A stretch of DNA of 64,000 bases, from contig JAAZOK010000047.1 of assembly GCA_012797815.1 (NCBI GenBank), positions 1 through 64,000 on the forward strand. The letters run 5' to 3'. Of this stretch, positions 1-8,463 are shown in pieces. Every line of letters starts with the position of its first letter. Position 1 is the stretch's first letter. The notes under the pieces were generated by a model. That model saw only the letters and a program-made list of their open reading frames with translations. It had not been told where the DNA came from and did not search any database. This DNA is from Chloroflexota bacterium. Lineage in GTDB: Bacteria; Chloroflexota; Anaerolineae; Anaerolineales; Anaerolineaceae. A program made the translations under genes and the position numbers.

Positions 1-908
1 TGAGTCAATATACATCTTTACACAATCAATCAAAAACGGATTTTGATGAAGCATATTTCCGCGGTTTCATCCGTTCGATCGAAAAATGGTTGGGGCAAAA
101 TAACACGCGCCTGATCGCTTTCAATGATATTCTCAGCCACCTTTCCATTCGAGGGCAATACGATGCGGGGATCCAGGAGATCGAGATGGATAAGATCATC
201 GGGAGTGTCAACCGCTACGCTGATTTTGATGATGCTTTCTTGCCCCGGCAAAAACATACCCGCAGTCGTTGGGAAAAAATAGATCGTGCCTACCTGCGTG
301 ATGAGATCTTACCGCCAGTGGATGTTTATCAGATCGGAGATTTTTATTTTGTCATTGATGGCAATCACCGTGTCTCTGTGGCAAAAAGGAGAGGGCAGCG
401 CTGGATCGACGCACACGTAGTTAAGATCGACGTTCCCTACGAAATCGACCGCTCCTTTAATTTCAATAAGTTGATTTTGAAAAAAGAACAGGCTCAATTC
501 TACGAGACCACCAATCTCAAAAAGTTATACCCGGATGCCAATATTGAAATGAGCGTCCCCGGCTTATTTGACAGGTTGAGAGAGCATATCGATGCGCACC
601 GTTTTTACACCAGTGAATATCTACAACATGAAATCAGCTATGAGAAAGCAGTTTCCAGCTGGTATGAGAATATCTATTTACCTTTGGTAAAAATTATTCG
701 TGAACGAAAGATTCTGGAACAATTTCCCGATCGGACGGAAGCCGACCTTTATTTTTGGATCATTGAGCATCTGGCTTATCTTAAAGCTGAGCAACATCAA
801 GACATCAGCTTTGAAGAAGCCACCCAAGATTTTGTGGTTAAATTTCACCCAAACTTTTTCAAGATAGTCTGGTCAAAAATTAAAAAGGCTTTCTCAAAGC
901 AGCATTAA
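1..908 (+). CDS. DUF4032-like protein with ParB-like fold (start cut by 1 base)
   Basis: The reading frame is open from the first bases. Positions 1-2 are TG followed in frame by Ser-Gln-Tyr, so the start codon is almost certainly an ATG whose A lies just outside the window, giving about 302 residues. Around residue 120 it has the motif DGNHRVSVAK, typical of the ParB/sulfiredoxin-like fold. The preceding segment (IIGSVNRYADFD, then SRWEKI and LPPVDVYQIGD) and the C-terminal segment (RTEADLYFWIIEHL) resemble the DUF4032 proteins known from Actinobacteria. Their function is unknown. The ParB-like fold can bind nucleotides or DNA, but I cannot assign a partner. No signal peptide or membrane segment is visible. 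The stop codon overlaps the stop of the convergent downstream gene. Confidence 0.75.
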   Translation, partial: SQYTSLHNQSKTDFDEAYFRGFIRSIEKWLGQNNTRLIAFNDILSHLSIRGQYDAGIQEIEMDKIIGSVNRYADFDDAFLPRQKHTRSRWEKIDRAYLRDEILPPVDVYQIGDFYFVIDGNHRVSVAKRRGQRWIDAHVVKIDVPYEIDRSFNFNKLILKKEQAQFYETTNLKKLYPDANIEMSVPGLFDRLREHIDAHRFYTSEYLQHEISYEKAVSSWYENIYLPLVKIIRERKILEQFPDRTEADLYFWIIEHLAYLKAEQHQDISFEEATQDFVVKFHPNFFKIVWSKIKKAFSKQH

Positions 909-1138
909 TCCTGCTGCTCTTTTTCCAATAAATAGTGATTGGGAAGGACATACTTACTGGTCTTTATCTTCAGCCCCAAATTATGTTGAGGTAAATTAGT
1001 AAGATCATTTTGCGGGTTGATATAACAGCACTCTGCTTTAGCTCCGTATTTTTCCTCATAGAAGTCAGCAGCCATTTTGATCTTCTGAATAATGGTGATA
1101 TTTTTTCGATCATCAAACCACAGCAATCCTTTATCCAT
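905..1138 (-). CDS. small conserved-looking hypothetical protein (77 aa)
   Basis: This is a short leftward gene. The chosen ATG (1138) has an AGAGG ribosome binding site six bases upstream; a longer in-frame reading to 1189 lacks one. The protein begins MDKGLLWFDD, carries a central YEEKYGAKAECCYINPQ segment and ends in an acidic tail. The pattern of a helix plus YEEKYG followed by a Cys and Pro-rich strand, then VLPNHY, resembles small uncharacterised proteins I associate with Chloroflexota genomes, but no function is known to me. Its stop codon TAA overlaps the TAA of the gene to the left (shared TTAA, 905-908). Confidence 0.6.
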   Translation of the reverse strand: MDKGLLWFDDRKNITIIQKIKMAADFYEEKYGAKAECCYINPQNDLTNLPQHNLGLKIKTSKYVLPNHYLLEKEQQD

Positions 1139-1282
1139 TTTAACCTCTGAATCAATTATAGAACTTATGTTCTTATTTGTCAAATTCACCTATTTCCAAA
1201 AACTGATTAATGGAATTTTTATATCTTTTGAGGTATCCTTAAATATTGAAATCCCGCTCTTGACCTATCGAAGGAGGACGTG

Positions 1283-1840
1283 ATGATTAACGAAGCTATA
1301 CATGATGCTGAAAAACGGATGAAAAGTGCCATTCAATCACTGGAAGATGACCTGGCAGGAATTCGTACCGGGCGTGCCAGTCCGGCTCTGATCGAGAAAT
1401 TATCGGTCGAATATTACGGTTCTCCGGTGCCGCTCATCCAATTAGCTACCATCGGTGTACCCGAACCACGCCAATTATTGATCAGACCATTTGATGCCAC
1501 CTCAATAAAAGATATCGAAAAGGCAATTCTGGCATCCGATCTGGGATTAACTCCCATTAATGATGGCAAGGTGATCCGCTTGAACATCCCTCCATTGAAC
1601 GAAGAGCGGCGCGTCGAACTGACCAAAGTGGTCGGAAATCGATGTGAAGAAGCACGCATTGCCATTCGGAATGTACGCAGAGACTCCATCAAGGACCTGC
1701 GAGATTTCGAAAAAGAAAAATTGATCTCCGAAGATGATCTCAAACACGGGGAAGAAGAGATCCAAAAAATAACCGATAAATTGATCGAAGCAATTAATTC
1801 CATTGGTGATCGTAAAGATAAAGAGATCATGGAGGTTTAA
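1283..1840 (+). CDS. frr: ribosome recycling factor
   Basis: RRF splits post-termination ribosomes together with EF-G. The 185-residue length is standard. The conserved N-terminal segment ([28 protein letters not shown]) and the C-terminal coiled-coil helices ([13 protein letters not shown], then [16 protein letters not shown]) are present. The ATG at 1283 sits five bases after an AAGGAGG ribosome binding site; the GTG three bases upstream is too close to it. It is the first gene of frr-uppS-cdsA, with 12 bases to uppS. Confidence 0.97.
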   Translation: MINEAIHDAEKRMKSAIQSLEDDLAGIRTGRASPALIEKLSVEYYGSPVPLIQLATIGVPEPRQLLIRPFDATSIKDIEKAILASDLGLTPINDGKVIRLNIPPLNEERRVELTKVVGNRCEEARIAIRNVRRDSIKDLRDFEKEKLISEDDLKHGEEEIQKITDKLIEAINSIGDRKDKEIMEV

Positions 1841-1852
1841 ATCTGACTTCCT

Positions 1853-2599
1853 ATGTCTAAAAACCAACCCGAAGAATTGAAAAGCGTTCCCCAGCACATC
1901 GCTATCATCATGGATGGAAACGGTCGCTGGGCAAGAGCACGCTTACTGCCCAGAATGGCAGGGCATCGTGCCGGAGCAGAAAACCTGCGCCGTATCATCA
2001 AAGCCTGCGTGGAATTCGGGATACGCTATTTAACCATCTATGCCTTCTCAACTGAAAACTGGTCACGCCCCAAGGATGAGGTCGCTGGACTAATGAACAT
2101 CTTTGCCGATCTGTTGGAGAAGGAAGTACCAGAATTGCATGCCGAGGGAGTTCAGATCCGTCACCTCGGGAAAATCGAAGACTTGAATCCTGCTCTGCAA
2201 AAAAAACTGCTTAACGCCATTGATTTCACCAAAGAAAATGACAGGCTGGTCCTTTGTATCGCCATTAACTACGGAGGACGAGATGAGATCGTCCAAGCCG
2301 TAAAAGAGATCATCAGCGAAGGAATTCCAGCAGATGCCATCACTCCGCAAGTGATAGCCGACCATTTATTTACAGCCGGCATTCCCGATCCCGATCTGAT
2401 CATCCGCACTTCAGGAGAGGTCCGCACATCCAACTACCTGGTGTGGCAAAGCGCATATTCAGAATGGTTATTTACCGGCACACTCTGGCCGGATTTCGAT
2501 AAAGAGAACCTGAGAAAAGCAATTCTTGAATATAATACCCGCACCCGGAAATTTGGCGGGAGGACATCCGAAGAGAAAAAAGAAGCATACAATGGGTAA
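1853..2599 (+). CDS. uppS: isoprenyl transferase (undecaprenyl diphosphate synthase)
   Basis: This cis-prenyltransferase makes the undecaprenyl carrier for cell-wall precursors by adding isopentenyl diphosphate units to farnesyl diphosphate. The signature IAIIMDGNGRWA with the catalytic Asp is at residues 17-28. GHRAGAENLRRI, the YLTIYAFSTENW block and the C-terminal PDLIIRTSGEVRTSNYLVWQ block are all in place. At 248 residues it is of normal length. The last eight bases overlap the start of cdsA, so the two are probably translationally coupled. Confidence 0.96.
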   Translation: MSKNQPEELKSVPQHIAIIMDGNGRWARARLLPRMAGHRAGAENLRRIIKACVEFGIRYLTIYAFSTENWSRPKDEVAGLMNIFADLLEKEVPELHAEGVQIRHLGKIEDLNPALQKKLLNAIDFTKENDRLVLCIAINYGGRDEIVQAVKEIISEGIPADAITPQVIADHLFTAGIPDPDLIIRTSGEVRTSNYLVWQSAYSEWLFTGTLWPDFDKENLRKAILEYNTRTRKFGGRTSEEKKEAYNG

Positions 2600-3398
2600 A
2601 CGGATATTAGGAATAGCCATCATCGTTCCGATCGGTGTTGGACTGGTGCTGGCCGGAGGGTGGATCTTCACCCTGGGTGCGGCATTCATTCTAGCAATTG
2701 CAGCCTGGGAATACTGGCATATGTTCAACGAAAGTAAATATTCCCCCAATAAATATTATTTATTGGGGGCGGCAGTTTTCTGTACTATTGCCCGCTATGT
2801 ATTCTCGGGAGTTTACTTTGAACCGGTTTTTATTTTGCTGTTCATTTATGCGGTGATCAATGGTTTAATACGTTTCGAACACGATGATATAAACAGTATT
2901 GCTACATTTGGTTTCGAAATCGCCGGATTGATTTTTATCGCATACTTCGGATCATACCTTGTTTCCCTGCGTTTCCTACCAGATGGAAAAATGTGGGTAC
3001 TGTTGGCAATTCCAGCCATTGGGTGCGGCGACATCGGCGCTTTCCTGATTGGCAGTATGTTCGGGAAGCATAAGATGTCACCCAAGGTTAGCCCCCAAAA
3101 AACCATCGAGGGATATTTTGGCGGCATTTTATTCACCGTTTTATATGCACTTCTGTTTTCTCTCATTTTTACCTTTGGGAGTGCCAACATCACCATTGGG
3201 CGATCAGTTCTGTTGGGGCTGATCTTGGGTATTGTCAGTCCACTCGGCGATTTGCTGGAAAGTCTATTCAAGCGCTCATTCAATAAAAAGGATGCCGGAA
3301 AGCTCATTCCCGGGCACGGGGGAATTCTCGATCGCATCGATACCTGGTTGTTAGGCGGAGCAACTGCTTATTATATTATTTCCATGTTCTGGATATAA
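2592..3398 (+). CDS. cdsA: phosphatidate cytidylyltransferase
   Basis: This integral membrane enzyme makes CDP-diacylglycerol from CTP and phosphatidate, the branch point of phospholipid synthesis. The 268-residue protein has about eight hydrophobic segments and ends with the family signature SLFKRSFNKKDAGKLIPGHG followed by GILDRID (about residues 220-247). The ATG at 2592 overlaps the end of uppS by eight bases. A longer reading from 2526 would lie wholly inside uppS and adds a non-hydrophobic leader, so I reject it. A strong bidirectional terminator follows directly. Confidence 0.95.
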   Translation: MGKRILGIAIIVPIGVGLVLAGGWIFTLGAAFILAIAAWEYWHMFNESKYSPNKYYLLGAAVFCTIARYVFSGVYFEPVFILLFIYAVINGLIRFEHDDINSIATFGFEIAGLIFIAYFGSYLVSLRFLPDGKMWVLLAIPAIGCGDIGAFLIGSMFGKHKMSPKVSPQKTIEGYFGGILFTVLYALLFSLIFTFGSANITIGRSVLLGLILGIVSPLGDLLESLFKRSFNKKDAGKLIPGHGGILDRIDTWLLGGATAYYIISMFWI

Positions 3399-3429
3399 AA
3401 AGACCCGCTTCGCTGAAGCGGGTCTTTTC
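3397..3429. terminator. bidirectional intrinsic terminator between cdsA and SIMPL gene
   Basis: An 11-bp perfect stem (AGACCCGCTTC with GAAGCGGGTCT) with a three-base loop is flanked by A and T runs on both sides. It can end transcription from cdsA and from the convergent SIMPL gene. Confidence 0.9.
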
Positions 3430-3432
3430 AAT

Positions 3433-4170
3433 CTAGTTACTGATCTCGTACTGGACGGTGACCTGTGAAGAGATCACATAATTTCCTGCGGAGATCGGCA
3501 CCTTGGTCGCCGATTGCGGATACCCTCCCCCACCCATACCATAAGAATCGGTCGCTACATAAGGCACATCATTGGAATAGACATTGATGGTCAGAATTTC
3601 CCCCAGTTTCACCCCTGAAGAAGCGGCTACTTCCTCTGCTTGTTGTTCAGCAAAGGCTATGGCGAGCTCGCGGGACTGCTGTAACGCTTCGGTTTTGTCC
3701 TGAACATCAAAACTGATCCCATAAATCGAATTGGCGCCATTGGCAGTTACTTTATTCAAAAGCTCACCCAGCGTGCTGAGATCCCGCACAGTGACATACA
3801 CATTATTGTTCACTACAAAGACCGTCCCCGTGACATTCCCGTTGAAATCATAGTTGCTTTGAGGATAGACACTGAAGCTGGAAGTCTGAATATCTTCTTC
3901 TGCAATACCACTGGCGATCAATTCTTCTTTGATCGCTTGCGCCTGGCTGGAATTTTGCTGGATAGCATCCGAAACATTTTCTGACTGGCTGGTTACACCG
4001 ACATTGATATAGGCGATATCAGGAACTACCTTTACAATGCCTGTTCCCGTCACAGTGATATTTTTCTGAATAGCGCTGGACGTACCCGCCACAGTTTGCG
4101 TGCCATTGCATGCGGCCGCTCCAATGAGTAGAGTCACAAGGATAGCAGTAATTAGGATTTTCTTATTCAT
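3433..4170 (-). CDS. SIMPL (DUF541) domain lipoprotein
   Basis: This is a predicted secreted lipoprotein of 245 residues. The signal peptide MNKKILITAILVTLLIGAAAC ends in a lipobox Cys at about residue 21. The mature part starts ITVTGTGIVKVVPDIAYINVGV, the hallmark of the SIMPL/DUF541 family, and runs to the end (YVISSQVTVQYEI). SIMPL proteins have been linked to oxidative-stress protection and oligomeric cages in other bacteria; the role here is not known. The ATG at 4170 has GGAGAAG six bases upstream. It is read in the same direction as the PspC and LiaF-like genes upstream, suggesting an envelope-stress group. Confidence 0.88.
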   Translation of the reverse strand: MNKKILITAILVTLLIGAAACNGTQTVAGTSSAIQKNITVTGTGIVKVVPDIAYINVGVTSQSENVSDAIQQNSSQAQAIKEELIASGIAEEDIQTSSFSVYPQSNYDFNGNVTGTVFVVNNNVYVTVRDLSTLGELLNKVTANGANSIYGISFDVQDKTEALQQSRELAIAFAEQQAEEVAASSGVKLGEILTINVYSNDVPYVATDSYGMGGGGYPQSATKVPISAGNYVISSQVTVQYEISN

Positions 4171-4329
4171 TTTCTTCTCCATTTCTGTTCTTCTATTAAA
4201 CGAAAACCCTCCAGAAAAGTTCCCGGAGGTTTTTTCTATGGAATGCTTGCATGCCTGATTGGAACATGTTATCATGGGTTTGCCCTTCCAGCCGGTTGCC
4301 CCCCTCAATCGGTTGGGAGGGTCTTCTCT
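4171..4329 (-). other. intergenic region with weak terminator-like hairpin
   Basis: This 159-base gap separates the PspC gene from the SIMPL gene. On the minus strand, CCTCC ... GGAGG arms with partly paired GGGAA/TTC interiors are followed by a T-rich stretch (about 4199-4237), a possible weak terminator after the PspC gene. I see no clear promoter or protein here. Confidence 0.4.
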
Positions 4330-4776
4330 TTATTTCTTTTTCAGGTATGTTTTTACCAGGATAAAAACTCCACCCACTATCAACAAACCAGCCCACACCA
4401 GTGTTGAATTCCAGTATTGCGACCAATCTAATCCAAGTGCACGCAGTAGAGTTACAATGCCAACTCCCACCAGCATGATGCCACCATAAGTAAGCAACTT
4501 GGGCGAAGGTTCCTGGAACACATCCCGGATATCATTGCCGATCAAGCGAAATCTTGCCCCAATATCCTGGATTTGGAAGTCACCACCGCTGTATTGTTGC
4601 GGCGGCATGATGAGCCATAGCAAAAAATAGGCTATGACACCCCACTCCCCTATGACAATCCACAGCAGAAAGAAAATCCGCACGATGATAGGGTTGATCT
4701 GAAAATACTCTCCCAATCCACCACATACGCCCCCGATCATTTTATCTTGAGAACTGCGCGTTAATTTTCCGTTCAT
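4330..4776 (-). CDS. PspC-domain membrane protein
   Basis: The N-terminus (LTRSSQDKMIGGVCGGLGEYF, then IVRIFFLLWIV and YFLLWLIMPP) is a classic PspC domain, residues 3-60. Two more hydrophobic segments follow in the C-terminal half (TYGGIMLVGVGIVTLL and TLVWAGLLIVGGVFIL), ending in a Lys-rich tail. PspC-domain proteins act as membrane partners in phage-shock and envelope-stress signalling. The ATG at 4776 lies five bases after GGAGG; the ATG 12 bases upstream is part of that site. The gene lies 20 bases downstream of the LiaF-like gene on the same strand. Confidence 0.88.
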   Translation of the reverse strand: MNGKLTRSSQDKMIGGVCGGLGEYFQINPIIVRIFFLLWIVIGEWGVIAYFLLWLIMPPQQYSGGDFQIQDIGARFRLIGNDIRDVFQEPSPKLLTYGGIMLVGVGIVTLLRALGLDWSQYWNSTLVWAGLLIVGGVFILVKTYLKKK

Positions 4777-4796
4777 TCTTTCCTCCAATGGTCTAT

Positions 4797-5585
4797 TTAA
4801 TCTATCTCTATCGAACCGACGCCGGATTCAATTTCTATTTCAGCTTGATTTTGCGATTCATTATAATCTGGTGATATATACATATCATTAACATTGGGAA
4901 ATCGTTTGGTATCAATGGCTTTGCCGATCAACCCACCCACTTTAATCCTGGCTGCCACATTTTCCGGCACATGGATCCGAATGGTGGATGCTCCTGATTC
5001 GACATGAACCCTGGCAAATGTGCTTTTTTCCGATAAATACAATTCGGTGGTTGATGCACCGGTCTCCAACTTGATCTCCTGTAATTGTGTTCCACGGAAG
5101 TCCAGATTGTTGCTGCTGGCACCGGTTTCCATTTTCAGCTTCAGGGGAATCTGAGGGTTGACGGACAGATCCCACAACAGCCGATGTTCCTTCTCGATCC
5201 TGGGTACGAATTTGAAGAAATCAAGGGTGCTCTGTAATTTCACGTGACATTTACCCTGCGCATTGGATACCTTGCTTTTAACCCCACCACGGAAATTGCC
5301 CTTTAGCAGACTATCGGGAAGTTCTTCTGATCTCAAGTGGATCGTACCAGCCCCATGTTCGATCTTGATGGTAGCCTGTTGGACCCCCTCTAAGGGAACG
5401 GAAAATTCCTCATCCATGACTTCGATTCCGCGGGAAAGAAAGGGAATAAGAAGAATCCAGGAACCTGCCACAATAATCATAAATGGCCAGATCAAATTCC
5501 AAACCGGATAATTCATTTGATACCCGAACAAGAAGATCAATCCCAAAATGATCAATATGACGCCCCAGAATATTCGATTGCGCAT
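4797..5585 (-). CDS. LiaI/LiaF-type membrane protein with toast-rack-like C-terminal domain
   Basis: Two N-terminal membrane helices (FWGVILIILGLIFLFGY and WNLIWPFMIIVAGSWILLIPF) match the LiaI-LiaF transmembrane unit. The remaining 200 residues are a repetitive beta-rich domain with recurring motifs such as IEHGAGTI, METGASS, LETGASTTEL, VESGASTIRI and IESGVGSI, as in toast-rack/DUF4097-like right-handed beta domains. Proteins of this architecture occur beside PspC proteins and sense or damp membrane stress. GGAGG precedes the ATG at 5585. It is the first gene of a leftward group with the PspC gene. Confidence 0.82.
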   Translation of the reverse strand: MRNRIFWGVILIILGLIFLFGYQMNYPVWNLIWPFMIIVAGSWILLIPFLSRGIEVMDEEFSVPLEGVQQATIKIEHGAGTIHLRSEELPDSLLKGNFRGGVKSKVSNAQGKCHVKLQSTLDFFKFVPRIEKEHRLLWDLSVNPQIPLKLKMETGASSNNLDFRGTQLQEIKLETGASTTELYLSEKSTFARVHVESGASTIRIHVPENVAARIKVGGLIGKAIDTKRFPNVNDMYISPDYNESQNQAEIEIESGVGSIEID

Positions 5586-5650
5586 GCTGCCTCCAAATGT
5601 TTCTATTTATATACGATTTATCAGATAAGAAGTTGCAATGGGATCTGCGC

Positions 5651-5848
5651 TTGACAGAAGAGCACAAAAGGAATACCATTTTTATGATTAATTTAACAAT
5701 TATTGAAAAAACATGAATAAAAATTGCATCTGTTCCATGCGGGGTCCAACTTAAACTGCCCTGCGCCATAGCACAAGATCAAGAGCCATATGGTCGCAGT
5801 GGTGTTAACCCCGTCTACCCCACTCCAGCCCGATGGCTCTTTGTTTTT
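5651..5848 (+). promoter_or_regulatory. promoter and structured leader with intrinsic terminator upstream of cysK
   Basis: TTGACA (5651-5656), a 17-base spacer and TACCAT (5674-5679) form a plausible promoter. The transcript would have a leader of about 190 bases. It contains a stem GCGGGG/CCCTGC (5739-5744 with 5759-5764, one G-U pair). It also has a perfect 9-bp stem AAGAGCCAT/ATGGCTCTT (5781-5789 with 5833-5841) that encloses a smaller AGTGG/CCACT stem and is followed by TTGTTTTT. This is an intrinsic terminator placed between promoter and gene, so cysK is probably controlled by attenuation. I cannot assign it to a known riboswitch or T-box class. Confidence 0.6.
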
Positions 5849-5879
5849 AACACCAATTATCTCTAAAAAAGGAGTTGAC

Positions 5880-6806
5880 ATGCAAATTGCAAATGATATT
5901 ACCAACTTGATCGGCAATACCCCTCTGGTCTGGTTGAACAGGATCAATCAGGGCAATGCGGCACGCATTGCTGCGAAATTGGAATACTTCAACCCATCCC
6001 ACAGCGTAAAAGACCGTATCGGATATGCAATGATCAACGCTGCTGAAAAAGCCGGAAAGATCAAAGCCGATACCATTATTCTCGAACCGACCAGTGGCAA
6101 TACTGGCATTGGATTGGCATTCGTCGCCGCAGCGCGCGGGTATCGCTGCACATTAATCATGCCAGAAAGTGTTTCCGCCGAAAGAAAAAAAATCATCAAA
6201 GCCTATGGCGCACAGATCATCCTGACCCCCGCCGATAAAGGCATGAAAGGAGCCATCCAAAAGGCACAGGAGATGGCTGGTGACGATGAGCGCTATTTCA
6301 TTCCGAATCAGTTCGAGAATCCTGCCAATCCACAAATTCACCGGGAGACAACCGCCCCAGAAATATGGCGCGATACTGAAGGAAAAGTGGATTTTCTGGT
6401 TGCCGGTGTCGGCACCGGAGGAACGATCACGGGTATCGGTGAATTTCTCAAGCAAAAAAAGAGCACTTTCAAAGTCGTTGCTGTCGAACCTCAAGAGTCC
6501 GCCGTCCTTTCCGGTAATGCCCCTGGGAAACACCCCATCCAGGGAATCGGAGCAGGGTTCATACCCAAGATACTCAACGTTGATATTATCGATGAAATCA
6601 TCCAGGTGAGCGGAGAACAAGCGCGAGAAACTGCCAGAAGAACCGCCCAACAGGAGGGACTGTTGGTTGGCTATTCTTCAGGAGCTGCCATCTGGGCTGC
6701 TCTGCAGGTTGCTGCCCGACCTGAAAACGATGGCAAATTGATCGTGGTGATCATCCCTTCATTTGGGGAGCGCTATCTCAGCACTGACCTCTATGACTTG
6801 GAATAA
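5880..6806 (+). CDS. cysK: cysteine synthase (O-acetylserine sulfhydrylase)
   Basis: This PLP enzyme makes cysteine from O-acetylserine and sulfide. The PLP lysine lies in [14 protein letters not shown], the substrate loop is [13 protein letters not shown], and the phosphate-binding loop is [15 protein letters not shown]. The 308-residue length is typical. The ATG at 5880 has AAAAGGAG upstream; the open frame before it overlaps the leader hairpin and is not used. cysE follows after four bases, so the two form the cysteine operon and can form the cysteine synthase complex. Confidence 0.97.
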   Translation: MQIANDITNLIGNTPLVWLNRINQGNAARIAAKLEYFNPSHSVKDRIGYAMINAAEKAGKIKADTIILEPTSGNTGIGLAFVAAARGYRCTLIMPESVSAERKKIIKAYGAQIILTPADKGMKGAIQKAQEMAGDDERYFIPNQFENPANPQIHRETTAPEIWRDTEGKVDFLVAGVGTGGTITGIGEFLKQKKSTFKVVAVEPQESAVLSGNAPGKHPIQGIGAGFIPKILNVDIIDEIIQVSGEQARETARRTAQQEGLLVGYSSGAAIWAALQVAARPENDGKLIVVIIPSFGERYLSTDLYDLE

Positions 6807-6810
6807 GAGA

Positions 6811-7461
6811 ATGGGAAATATCTTTCAAACCATAAGGAATGACATCCACGCAGCTCTCGAACGCGACCCGGCTGCCCGCAATAGCCTGGAGATCATTCTA
6901 TGCTATGCCGGGCTGCACGCTATCTGGAATCACCGCATCACCCACTGGCTCTGGCAGCATCAATTGCGTCTTTTAGCGCGCTGGATGGCGCAAATCAACC
7001 GCTTTTTCACCGGTATCGAGATCCACCCGGGGGCAGTGATAGGACAGGGATTCTTCATTGACCATGGTATGGGTGTGGTAATCGGAGAAACATCGGTGAT
7101 CGGTAACAACGTCACTATTTATCATGGTGTAACACTGGGCGGGGTAAGCCTGGAAAAGGGAAAACGACATCCCACCATTGAAGATGAAGTTGTAATCGGT
7201 GCAGGCGCTAAAATATTGGGAAATATCACGGTCGGTAGTCAAAGCCGTATTGGTGCGAACGCCGTGGTCGTTAAAGATATTCCCCCCGATTCCGTGGTAG
7301 TGGGTGTTCCGGGGCGTATCATGCATAAAAACCATGTCAACATGCATGTTCCCGATCTGGCACACGATCAGCTTCCGGATGTAATAAGCCAGCAAATCAC
7401 TGATCTCACCCGCCGGATAGAACTATTGGAACAACAGGATACGACCGTTCGATCCAATTAG
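6811..7461 (+). CDS. cysE: serine O-acetyltransferase
   Basis: It makes O-acetylserine from serine and acetyl-CoA, the substrate of the adjacent cysK product. The C-terminal half is a left-handed beta helix of hexapeptide repeats ([60 protein letters not shown]). The catalytic histidine region IDHGMG is present. At 216 residues it is the short form seen in Gram-positive-type bacteria. The start at 6811 is chosen because it follows the cysK stop by four bases and gives the usual N-terminus; the ribosome binding site is weak (AAGAGA). Confidence 0.95.
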   Translation: MGNIFQTIRNDIHAALERDPAARNSLEIILCYAGLHAIWNHRITHWLWQHQLRLLARWMAQINRFFTGIEIHPGAVIGQGFFIDHGMGVVIGETSVIGNNVTIYHGVTLGGVSLEKGKRHPTIEDEVVIGAGAKILGNITVGSQSRIGANAVVVKDIPPDSVVVGVPGRIMHKNHVNMHVPDLAHDQLPDVISQQITDLTRRIELLEQQDTTVRSN

Positions 7462-7476
7462 AAAGGAAGAGGGAGG

Positions 7477-8433
7477 TCACTCCTTCTTCCTGAACATCGT
7501 ATAGATCAAATATGCCAAACCGATCCCACAACCAATAATCAGAACGATCCCCAGCACTTCCCGATTTCCCTGGGTAACGATGGAATCGGAGTCTGACGCC
7601 TCAGTCTGGTTCTTGAGCGCCTGTGGAGTCTGCGGAGGAATGGGGGTGCGGGTTGGTGGCATAGGAGTGACGGTGGAGGTCATGGTAGGAGTTTGCGTAT
7701 ATGCCGCCCGAACATATAATTGCTGTCCCTCATAAATATTGGCTGTCTCGGATAGATTGTTCAAGATACGCAATTGATCAACGGTCACCCCATAAGTTAT
7801 GGCAATACTCCATAACGCCTGTCCTTTTTCAACGACATGGATAATCGAACCGTCTGTCTGGGGGGTAGCCACATCTACCGGCACCACTTCCGGGGTTTCT
7901 GTTCTGGAAGTAGCCAGCCCGGTGGGTGAAGAAGTATAGTCCACAACCACATTTAAGACATAATAAACCATGTCGTCCACCTGTGCCACGCCCGCCCCGA
8001 TCTGAATGCCATAGGGATGCAACATGACATTGGTGTGATCCGCATCGCCCCAGACGGAGTTGATCAGTTCATCCACAGTGGTACTGCTGCTAACCCCTGC
8101 CCAATTCTCCCTTACCTGGGTACCAGTGGTGAAGACATAACCGGCTTCCTCCGCACGGCTGGTGGCATCACTGCCATCAGTCCCAATATGCCCTTCTGTT
8201 TCTCCCGGGGGAGTTGCAGCATAGGTATTGGCCAGATAAGTGGCTTGATTCTGGGCAGCTGCCATCAGGTACACACTGGTCGATAAAGCGGCCACGTCAT
8301 TATCCGCGCGTAGCGAATTTACCGCGACGGTGAGATCATAGGCACCGACCGCTGCCTGCGCAGCTTTCGGTGAAACACCATTGATCGAAAAGAGCATAAG
8401 CACGCTGCAAATAAATAAAGCTAACTTCTTCAT
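7477..8433 (-). CDS. surface protein: CAP domain + LysM + C-terminal membrane anchor
   Basis: A signal peptide (KKLALFICSVLMLFSINGV) is followed by a CAP/SCP (YkwD-like) domain, residues 40-175, with AVNSLRADN, GHIGTDGSDATSRAEEAGY, ENWAG and the C-terminal VYYVLNVVVDY strand. One LysM repeat follows (IIHVVEKGQALWSIAITYGV ... IYEGQQLYVRA), then a Thr/Pro-rich linker and a terminal helix (VLGIVLIIGCGIGLAYLIYTMF) with a basic tail. The LysM would hold peptidoglycan and the helix the membrane. It is a paralogue of the gene immediately upstream on the same strand (30 bases away). A TATAAT lies exactly six bases before the ATG. Confidence 0.87.
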   Translation of the reverse strand: MKKLALFICSVLMLFSINGVSPKAAQAAVGAYDLTVAVNSLRADNDVAALSTSVYLMAAAQNQATYLANTYAATPPGETEGHIGTDGSDATSRAEEAGYVFTTGTQVRENWAGVSSSTTVDELINSVWGDADHTNVMLHPYGIQIGAGVAQVDDMVYYVLNVVVDYTSSPTGLATSRTETPEVVPVDVATPQTDGSIIHVVEKGQALWSIAITYGVTVDQLRILNNLSETANIYEGQQLYVRAAYTQTPTMTSTVTPMPPTRTPIPPQTPQALKNQTEASDSDSIVTQGNREVLGIVLIIGCGIGLAYLIYTMFRKKE

Positions 8434-8439
8434 GCTGGC

Positions 8440-8445
8440 ATTATA
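8440..8445 (-). promoter_or_regulatory. -10 element of a predicted leaderless promoter for the CAP-LysM gene
   Basis: On the minus strand TATAAT is followed by six bases (GCCAGC) and then the ATG at 8433. No ribosome binding site fits in that space, so transcription would begin at or next to the start codon. The -35 region is weak. Confidence 0.5.
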
Positions 8446-8463
8446 CCCAATATCTTGCACGCT

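Noticed and set aside
1092-1283. A 63-codon plus-strand frame before frr
   Set aside because: It is mostly antisense to the small gene at 905-1138, has no ribosome binding site, and overlaps the frr start.
4289-4326. A C-rich/G-rich inverted patch near the end of the PspC gene as a second terminator
   Set aside because: The stem is short (about five pairs) and lacks a clear T run on either strand.
5798-5824. A T-box-like string (GTGGTGTTAACCCCGTC) in the cysK leader
   Set aside because: The invariant TGGNACCGCG of the antiterminator is missing, so I do not call it a T-box.
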